Positions 41,550-46,631 of a stretch of 46,631 nucleotides of DNA are shown piece after piece. A program made the position numbers and the translations under genes. The notes beneath the pieces are model-generated. The model saw only the letters and a program-made list of their open reading frames with translations, did not search any database and was not told the origin of the DNA. Positions within the stretch are counted from its first letter, which is position 1. Every line of letters begins with the position of its first letter. Source of the DNA: Mesorhizobium sp. LSJC280B00 (GTDB lineage Bacteria > Pseudomonadota > Alphaproteobacteria > Rhizobiales > Rhizobiaceae); the NCBI RefSeq assembly GCF_000502835.1, contig NZ_AYVL01000004.1, forward strand, positions 185,088 to 231,718, read 5' to 3'.

Positions 41550-43100
41550 ATGGCGCTTTTTGAACTCACCCTTGTCCTGCTTCTCATCGCGGTCGCCCTG
41601 ACCGCGCTGTCGCGGCGTCTGCAGATTCCCTATCCGTCATTGCTGGCGCTGGCCGGCGCCGGCATCGCCTTCCTGCCGTTTGCCCCGACCATCGAGATCG
41701 ACCCGGAGCTGGCGCTCGCTCTGTTCATCGCGCCGGTTCTGCTCGACGCGGCCTATGACACGTCGCTGCGCGATCTCAACCGCTACAAGGTTTCGCTCAT
41801 CCTGCTGGCGCTTGGCGCCGTCATCTTCACCACCGTGACGGTCGCGCTGGTCGGCTGGACGATGGCAGGCCTGCCCATTGCCGCGGCCATAGCGCTCGGC
41901 GCGATCGTAGCGCCGCCCGATGCGGTGGCGGCGGCGGCCGTGCTCGGACAGTTCAAGGTGCCGCACCGCATCACCGCCATCCTGGAAGGCGAGAGCCTTC
42001 TCAACGACGCCACGGCGCTGTTGATCTACAGGATGTCGGTTTCCGCAGCCGCCGGCTCCATCCTGTTGAGCAGTGCCGTTCCAATGATCCTGCTGTCGAC
42101 GGTCGGCAGCCTTGCCGCAGGCTATGTGCTCGGCCGGTTGTCTCTCGCCATACTCGGCCGCATCGACGACCCGGCGAGCGGCACCGTGGTGCAATTCGCC
42201 TCAACCTTCGGCGTCTGGATCCTGGCCGACAGGATAGGGCTTTCCGCCATCATCACGATCGTCGTCTATGCCATGACGATCGCACGTACATCGCCGCGCC
42301 GCATGCCGGCAAGGAATCGTGTCAGCTCCTACTCGGTCTGGGAGACGGCGGTGTTCGTGCTCAACGTGCTGGCCTTCGTTCTGATGGGCCTGCAAGCGCG
42401 GTCCATCGTCGGCCGACTTGCCGAGCAAGGACAAAGCGAGGCGTTCGTCTTTGCCCTGGCTGTGCTGGCCGTCGTCATCGTATCGCGGCTCGTCTGGGTT
42501 CTGGGCTGCGGCGCGATCCTCAGAGCGCTGGCACGTCTGGGCGACGAGGACAGGCGGAAGGACGCACCGACATTGCGCGGCGGCGTGCTCATCGGCTGGT
42601 GCGGCATGCGTGGCCTGGTGACGCTTGCGGCAGCCTTCGCCTTGCCGGCCGACTTTCCGGGCCGTGATCCGATCGTGCTCGCCGCTTTCACGGTCGTGCT
42701 CGGCACATTGGTGCTGCAAGGCGTCAGCCTGAAACCGTTGCTGCTTCTGCTCAATCTCGACCTCGACCGGACGGTCGACCGGGAGGTGGCGCAGGCGCGC
42801 GTCGCCATCATGCAGGCGGCGCTGGACGTGCTCAGCGGCAAGACATCGAGCGCGGCCGGGGCGGTGCGAGAGCAATATGCCGCCCAGCGCGCCATCGCCG
42901 AAAACCCGGAGGATGCCCAGGCGGCGACCGAGTATGACAGATTGCGTCTTTACGCCATCAAGAGCCAGCGCGATGCGCTGGAGCGTTTGCGCATCGACGG
43001 GACGATCGGCGACGAAGCCTACCACCGCCTTGAGGAAGAAATCGACTGGTCGGAACTGGCAGCATCCCCGCCCGGTCGGTTCCAGCCGCTGACCACTTAG
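41550..43100 (+). CDS. CPA1-family Na+/H+ antiporter
   Basis: A 516-residue cation:proton antiporter with about 12 helices. The ion-site signature appears as APPDAVAAAAVLGQFKVPH and GESLLNDATALLIYRMS near 150-166, with the conserved N-D pair. The C-terminal 110 residues are a charged cytoplasmic tail with coiled-coil character (EYDRLRLYAIKSQRDALERL), typical of NhaP-type bacterial members. It should exchange Na+ or K+ for H+ at the inner membrane. The start at 41550 (MALFELTLVLL) has AAGG just upstream. It begins 65 bases after the repeat array. Confidence 0.92.
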   Translation: MALFELTLVLLLIAVALTALSRRLQIPYPSLLALAGAGIAFLPFAPTIEIDPELALALFIAPVLLDAAYDTSLRDLNRYKVSLILLALGAVIFTTVTVALVGWTMAGLPIAAAIALGAIVAPPDAVAAAAVLGQFKVPHRITAILEGESLLNDATALLIYRMSVSAAAGSILLSSAVPMILLSTVGSLAAGYVLGRLSLAILGRIDDPASGTVVQFASTFGVWILADRIGLSAIITIVVYAMTIARTSPRRMPARNRVSSYSVWETAVFVLNVLAFVLMGLQARSIVGRLAEQGQSEAFVFALAVLAVVIVSRLVWVLGCGAILRALARLGDEDRRKDAPTLRGGVLIGWCGMRGLVTLAAAFALPADFPGRDPIVLAAFTVVLGTLVLQGVSLKPLLLLLNLDLDRTVDREVAQARVAIMQAALDVLSGKTSSAAGAVREQYAAQRAIAENPEDAQAATEYDRLRLYAIKSQRDALERLRIDGTIGDEAYHRLEEEIDWSELAASPPGRFQPLTT

Positions 43101-43189
43101 CATCTGGCCCAAGCTCCCTCCGCCCGGCTGCACATTGCAAGGCTGTCAGCGAACGGCTACTGCCAGCAGGAAACTGAGCCGGATAAGCA

Positions 43190-44095
43190 ATGAAGCTGGT
43201 CAGCTATAACATCCAGTACGGCTTCGGCAGCGATGGCCGCTACGACCTGGCGCGTTGTGCCAAGGTCGTGGCCGGCGCCGACATCGTCGCCTTGCAGGAG
43301 GTGGAACGGCACTGGTTGCGCAGCAACGAGGACGACCAGCCGGAACTTCTTTTGCAATTGCTGCCCGACTATCATTGGGTCTACGGGCCGGCCTTCGACA
43401 TGGATGCCAGCCACCGGCGTGGAGGCCGCATCGTCAACCGGCGGCGGCAATTCGGCACCATGGTTCTGTCGAAGCTTCCGATCGTCTGGTCGCGGCTGCA
43501 TACGCTGCCGCTCAGGCGCACGCTGCGGCCGCTCAACACCCGCAATGCCGCACTCGAATGCATGATCCGCACCCCTGCCGGTCCGGTGCGGGTGCTGTCG
43601 TTGCATCTGGCGCATATCGCGGCCGAGGAGCGGCTGGAGCAGATCGACTATTTGCTCGCCGAGCATCGCCGCGCGCCGTCCGAGGGCGGTCCATGGAGCG
43701 GCGCCGACGACGAGCCGGCGCGCAACTGGAGCAATGGCGAACAGGAGCCAGAAAACCCCGTAACGGCGATCTGGTTGGGCGACTTCAACATGGAGCCGGA
43801 TAGCGCCGAGTACCGGCGCATTGTCGGCAGCGCGCCCTATCATCGCGGTGCCGCCTATCTCGACGGTTTTGTCGATGCCGCCGCCGTCGCAACAGCGGAT
43901 TTCCACACCCATGTGAAGACTATCGATGGTAGGCTGGCAAAGCGCCGGCTCGACCATTGCTTCGTCGGCGGCATGTTTGCCGGGCGCGTGCGCTCGGTCA
44001 GCGCCGATATCGGGCAAATCGCTTCCGACCATTTTCCGCTCTGGGTCGATATCGACCTGGAGACGCCGATCGTCATCGGGACGGGCGGCGGATGA
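43190..44095 (+). CDS. Endonuclease/exonuclease/phosphatase-family protein
   Basis: A 301-residue EEP-fold hydrolase. Motifs are KLVSYNIQYGFG at the N-terminus, VALQEVERHW near 34-43 (metal Glu), RVLSLHLAHI near 138-147, WLGDFNMEPDS near 195-205 (catalytic Asp and Asn), KRRLDHCFVG near 253-262 and ASDHFPLW near 279-286 (general base His). No signal peptide is seen, so it is cytoplasmic. Possible activities range from nuclease to phosphodiesterase or phospholipid phosphatase; sequence alone does not decide. The start at 43190 follows GGATAAG. Its stop is seven bases before the EamA transporter gene, so both are probably co-transcribed. Confidence 0.9.
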   Translation: MKLVSYNIQYGFGSDGRYDLARCAKVVAGADIVALQEVERHWLRSNEDDQPELLLQLLPDYHWVYGPAFDMDASHRRGGRIVNRRRQFGTMVLSKLPIVWSRLHTLPLRRTLRPLNTRNAALECMIRTPAGPVRVLSLHLAHIAAEERLEQIDYLLAEHRRAPSEGGPWSGADDEPARNWSNGEQEPENPVTAIWLGDFNMEPDSAEYRRIVGSAPYHRGAAYLDGFVDAAAVATADFHTHVKTIDGRLAKRRLDHCFVGGMFAGRVRSVSADIGQIASDHFPLWVDIDLETPIVIGTGGG

Positions 44096-44102
44096 ACCGC
44101 CG

Positions 44103-44948
44103 ATGAGCCTGTTTGTCTTTTTCGCGGTGCTCGCCGCCGCTTCCATGCATGCGATCTGGAACGCGCTGGTCAAGGTCCATCTCGACCGTTTTCTGTCGAT
44201 CACACTGATGACGCTCGGCATGGGTGCCGCTGCGCTGGTGACGTTGCCTTTCGTCGAGGTGCCGAAGCCGGAAGTGTGGCCATACATCCTCGCCTCGGTT
44301 GTCTTCCACATGGGCTACAGGACGTTCCTGATCGGCGCCTACAAGGCCGGCGATTTCGCCCAGACCTATCCGCTGGCGCGCGGCACCGCGCCATTGCTGG
44401 CCGCTTTGGGGGGCGTTGTGGTGGTTGCCGAGATGCCGGCGCCGCTCGCCATTCTCGGCATCCTCTTGTTGTCGGCGGGCACGCTGGTGCTGTCGTTTCG
44501 CGGCGGCGCGCATCTGGAGAAATTGAACCTGCGCGCCGTCGGCTTCGCACTGGGCACATCGATCTTCATCGCCAGCTACACGCTGTCGGACGGCAGCGGC
44601 GCGCGGCTGGCCGCCACCGCGTCGAGTTATGCCGCCTGGCTGTTCGTCTGCGATGCGCTGTGGGCGCTGGTGCTATGCGTCGTCTTTCGCGGCCCACAGG
44701 CGCTGCCGGTGCTGGCGCGCGACTGGAAGGCCGGAATCTATACCGGCGTGCTCAGCGGCGGCGCCTACTGGATCGTGATGTGGGCGATGACCAAGGCGCC
44801 GATCGCCTCGGTGGCGTCGCTGCGCGAAACATCGATCCTGTTCGCCATGATGATCTCGGTCTTCGCGCTCGGCGAGAAGATGACGGCATGGCGAGGTGCC
44901 GCGGTGCTTAGCATCGTTGCCGGCGTCGTTGCGCTGAGAATGGGATAG
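44103..44948 (+). CDS. EamA/DMT-superfamily transporter
   Basis: A 281-residue transporter with about ten helices in two EamA repeats, beginning SLFVFFAVLAAASMHAIWNA. The second repeat starts near residue 140 with LRAVGFALGTSIFIASYTLS, and GGAYWIVMWAMTKAPIASVA near 219-238 together with ASLRETSILFAMMISVFALG is typical of the family. DMT members export metabolites or amino acids; the substrate here is unknown. ATG 44103 lies seven bases after the EEP gene stop; the open frame extends upstream inside that gene and is rejected. The convergent Dabb gene ends one base away. Confidence 0.9.
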   Translation: MSLFVFFAVLAAASMHAIWNALVKVHLDRFLSITLMTLGMGAAALVTLPFVEVPKPEVWPYILASVVFHMGYRTFLIGAYKAGDFAQTYPLARGTAPLLAALGGVVVVAEMPAPLAILGILLLSAGTLVLSFRGGAHLEKLNLRAVGFALGTSIFIASYTLSDGSGARLAATASSYAAWLFVCDALWALVLCVVFRGPQALPVLARDWKAGIYTGVLSGGAYWIVMWAMTKAPIASVASLRETSILFAMMISVFALGEKMTAWRGAAVLSIVAGVVALRMG

Positions 44949-45260
44949 TCACGCGATCTCCAGATCAAACACCATCAGCCCGTCGGTGCCGCCTTCGAGC
45001 GCCGCGACCAGTTTTGCGCCGGCTCGCTGGTGCGCTTCATGCTCCAGATAGGCATCGCGTGCCGCAGCGTCGCGAAAGTCGATGGTGAAGCCGTGCGTGA
45101 AGCCGCGGGCGAAGGGTTCCGGGCTGGTATTGGCGCTGAATTCGACCCTGCCCATGCCGTCGATCACCGCCCGCAACGCTTCGAGATCGGCATGGATTGC
45201 CGCGCGCTCGGCGTCGGCGACATCGTTGCGAAATCTGACGAAGACACAGTGCCTGATCAT
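44949..45260 (-). CDS. Dabb (stress-responsive alpha/beta barrel) protein
   Basis: A 103-residue protein with the Dabb dimeric ferredoxin-like barrel. It has MIRHCVFVRFRNDVADAERA at the start, the GRVEFSANTSPEP region and the GFTHGFTIDFRDAAARDAYL segment with the conserved H/F residues, ending GLMVFDLEIA. Such proteins are often stress-induced or act as small enzymes; no catalytic set is evident. The start at 45260 has GAGGGA six bases upstream; the frame from 45323 overlaps the upstream GMC gene. It follows that gene by ten bases and is probably co-transcribed. Confidence 0.88.
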   Translation of the reverse strand: MIRHCVFVRFRNDVADAERAAIHADLEALRAVIDGMGRVEFSANTSPEPFARGFTHGFTIDFRDAAARDAYLEHEAHQRAGAKLVAALEGGTDGLMVFDLEIA

Positions 45261-45270
45261 TCTTTGTCCC

Positions 45271-46631
45271 TCATGCCGCTCGGTTGGTGGAAAACACCGC
45301 CGGCGGCAGCGGCTCGCGGCCAAGGATCAGATCGGCGCCTTTTTCGCCAACCATGATCGTCGGGGCATTGGTGTTGGAGGAGGGGATGCGCGGCATCACC
45401 GAGGCGTCGCAGACGCGCAGGCCCTCGATACCGCGCAGCTTGAGATCGGGCGTCACCACGCTCATCGCATCGTGGCCCATGCGGCAGGTGCCGACCGGGT
45501 GGTGGTCGGTCTTGGAACTGCGGCAGGCGTAGTCGAACAACTCGTCGCCGCTCTGCAGGTCGGGTCCCGGCAGTACCTCGCGCAGTACATAGGGCTGCAG
45601 CGCCTTCTGCCGCATGATCTCGCGCGCCAGCCTCAGCCCCTTGATCGACATGTCGCGGTCATAGGGATCGGACCAATAGTTCGGATCAATCAGCGGGCGG
45701 TCGGCCGGGTCGGCACTGTTCAGCCGCACGGTGCCGCGCGAGCGCGGGCGCAGGAAGGCCGAGTTCAATGTCACGCCCGGATTGTTCAGCTTCTCGACGC
45801 CGGCCTCGATGCCGGAGCCGAGGCCGAGATGCAGCTGGATGTCGGGAGAGGCGGCGGTCGGATCGGCGTACCAGAAGCCGCCGGTCTCGAACAGGCTGGA
45901 GGCTACCGGGCCTTTCTTCAGGAGCAGATACTGCAGGCCGGCCCAAGCCGTCCAGTGCAGCTTGGCGTAGTTGTCGTAAGTGTGGTCGCCGGTGCATTCG
46001 GCGATGACGAACAGGTCGAGATGATCCTGCAGGTTGGAGCCGACGCCGGGCAAATCGTGCACCGGTGTCACGCCGATCGTCTTCAGATGGTCGGCCGGGC
46101 CGATGCCCGACTGCAGCAAAAGCTTCGGCGAGCCGATGGCGCCGGACGAGACGATCACCTCGCGTTCGGCGCGCAGGATCGCCGGCTGGCCGCCCAGCCT
46201 GTCGACGATCTCGACGCCGACGGCGCGGCCCTTGTCGACGACGATGCGTGTCACCAGAACGCCGGTCCTGATGGTGAGATTCTTGCGCTCCCGGATCGGC
46301 CTGAGATAGGCGACCGAGGCGGAGGAGCGCTTCGCGTCCTTCTGCGTCAGCTGATAGTAACCGACGCCCTCCTGGGTTACTCCGTTGAAGTCGGGATTGA
46401 AGGGGATGCCCATCTCCTGTCCGGCACGGAAATAGGCCTCGCAGATCGGCAGCGGCGCGATCGGGTTCGACACGCCGAGCGGGCCTTGGTCGCCGTGGAA
46501 ATCGTTGGCATAACGCTGGTTGTTCTCCGCGCGCTTGAAATAGGGCAGCACGTCGCGATAGCCCCAGCCGGCAAGGCCTTCTTCCTTCTCCCAGGCGTCG
46601 TAGTCGCGGGCGTTGCCGCGCGTGTAGATCT
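45271..46631 (-). CDS. GMC oxidoreductase (choline-dehydrogenase-like), truncated by window edge
   Basis: The C-terminal 453 residues of a GMC-family flavoprotein. The frame is open to the right edge, so the N-terminal FAD loop is missing; the visible part begins IYTRGNARDYDAWEKEGLAG, the conserved GMC block. GAIGSPKLLLQSGIGPADHL is the second GMC signature. The catalytic region HHPVGTCRMGHDAMSVV and the C-terminal SNTNAPTIMVGEKGADLIL (His/Asn pair) are intact. Similar proteins oxidise choline, glucose-type sugars or alcohols; choline would fit the sarcosine oxidase operon in this window but is not proven. The small Dabb gene follows after ten bases. Confidence 0.9.
   Translation of the reverse strand, partial: IYTRGNARDYDAWEKEEGLAGWGYRDVLPYFKRAENNQRYANDFHGDQGPLGVSNPIAPLPICEAYFRAGQEMGIPFNPDFNGVTQEGVGYYQLTQKDAKRSSASVAYLRPIRERKNLTIRTGVLVTRIVVDKGRAVGVEIVDRLGGQPAILRAEREVIVSSGAIGSPKLLLQSGIGPADHLKTIGVTPVHDLPGVGSNLQDHLDLFVIAECTGDHTYDNYAKLHWTAWAGLQYLLLKKGPVASSLFETGGFWYADPTAASPDIQLHLGLGSGIEAGVEKLNNPGVTLNSAFLRPRSRGTVRLNSADPADRPLIDPNYWSDPYDRDMSIKGLRLAREIMRQKALQPYVLREVLPGPDLQSGDELFDYACRSSKTDHHPVGTCRMGHDAMSVVTPDLKLRGIEGLRVCDASVMPRIPSSNTNAPTIMVGEKGADLILGREPLPPAVFSTNRAA

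Overview
The window reads as chromosomal DNA of an alphaproteobacterium of the order Hyphomicrobiales, most like Mesorhizobium. The grounds are high GC with strong G/C third-position codon bias, rhizobial-type proteins (DUF992, TIGR02281 aspartic protease, heterotetrameric sarcosine oxidase, RpiR-controlled glutamine-synthetase-like operon), and intergenic repeats of the kind scattered through rhizobial genomes (ATTCACC heptamer arrays, GAAAACCG palindromes, a RIME-like mosaic element). The assignment is by recognition; no search was run.

Layout. 1-4186: nucleoside salvage (purine nucleoside phosphorylase C-terminus, deoA, upp, add) with a retropepsin-like protease gene between. 4353-8297: ubiE-ubiB-coaBC, where coaBC carries an unusual N-terminal ribbon-helix-helix segment. 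8342-9760: an MFS efflux-type transporter with a SoxR/MerR-like promoter and a TetR-like palindrome upstream. 9880-10403: a gene-poor, structured stretch. 10404-14301: an accessory-looking cassette of a small secreted eight-cysteine protein followed by a MacA-like adaptor, an ABC ATPase and a MacB-type permease. 14446-19210: housekeeping and small genes (DUF992 protein, TPR lipoprotein, rpsU, SET protein, SDR, helical-repeat protein, YrdB-like membrane protein), the last flanked by 42-bp direct repeats. 19410-24951: sarcosine oxidase operon soxB-orf-soxD-soxA-soxG. 25005-28499: small proteins, a TetR regulator with candidate operators, a membrane protein, a MaoC dehydratase and an SDR. 28864-41365: RpiR regulator divergent from a long catabolic run: N-formylglutamate amidohydrolase, APC permease, glutamine-synthetase-like ligase, aldehyde dehydrogenase, DUF2569 protein, iron-type alcohol dehydrogenase and a four-gene ABC importer. 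41550-46631: Na+/H+ antiporter, EEP-family hydrolase, EamA transporter, Dabb protein and a truncated GMC oxidoreductase.

How the genes work together. The 29979-41365 run has the right activities for gamma-glutamylation of an amino alcohol: ligation to glutamate, alcohol oxidation, aldehyde oxidation, amide hydrolysis, plus two uptake systems. It lacks the amine oxidase a putrescine pathway would need. The sarcosine oxidase operon and a choline-dehydrogenase-like GMC enzyme point to use of methylated amines and related osmolytes. The most novel-looking items are the secreted protein with defensin-type cysteine spacing beside a MacAB-type exporter, the RHH-CoaBC fusion, and the amino-alcohol pathway proposal.
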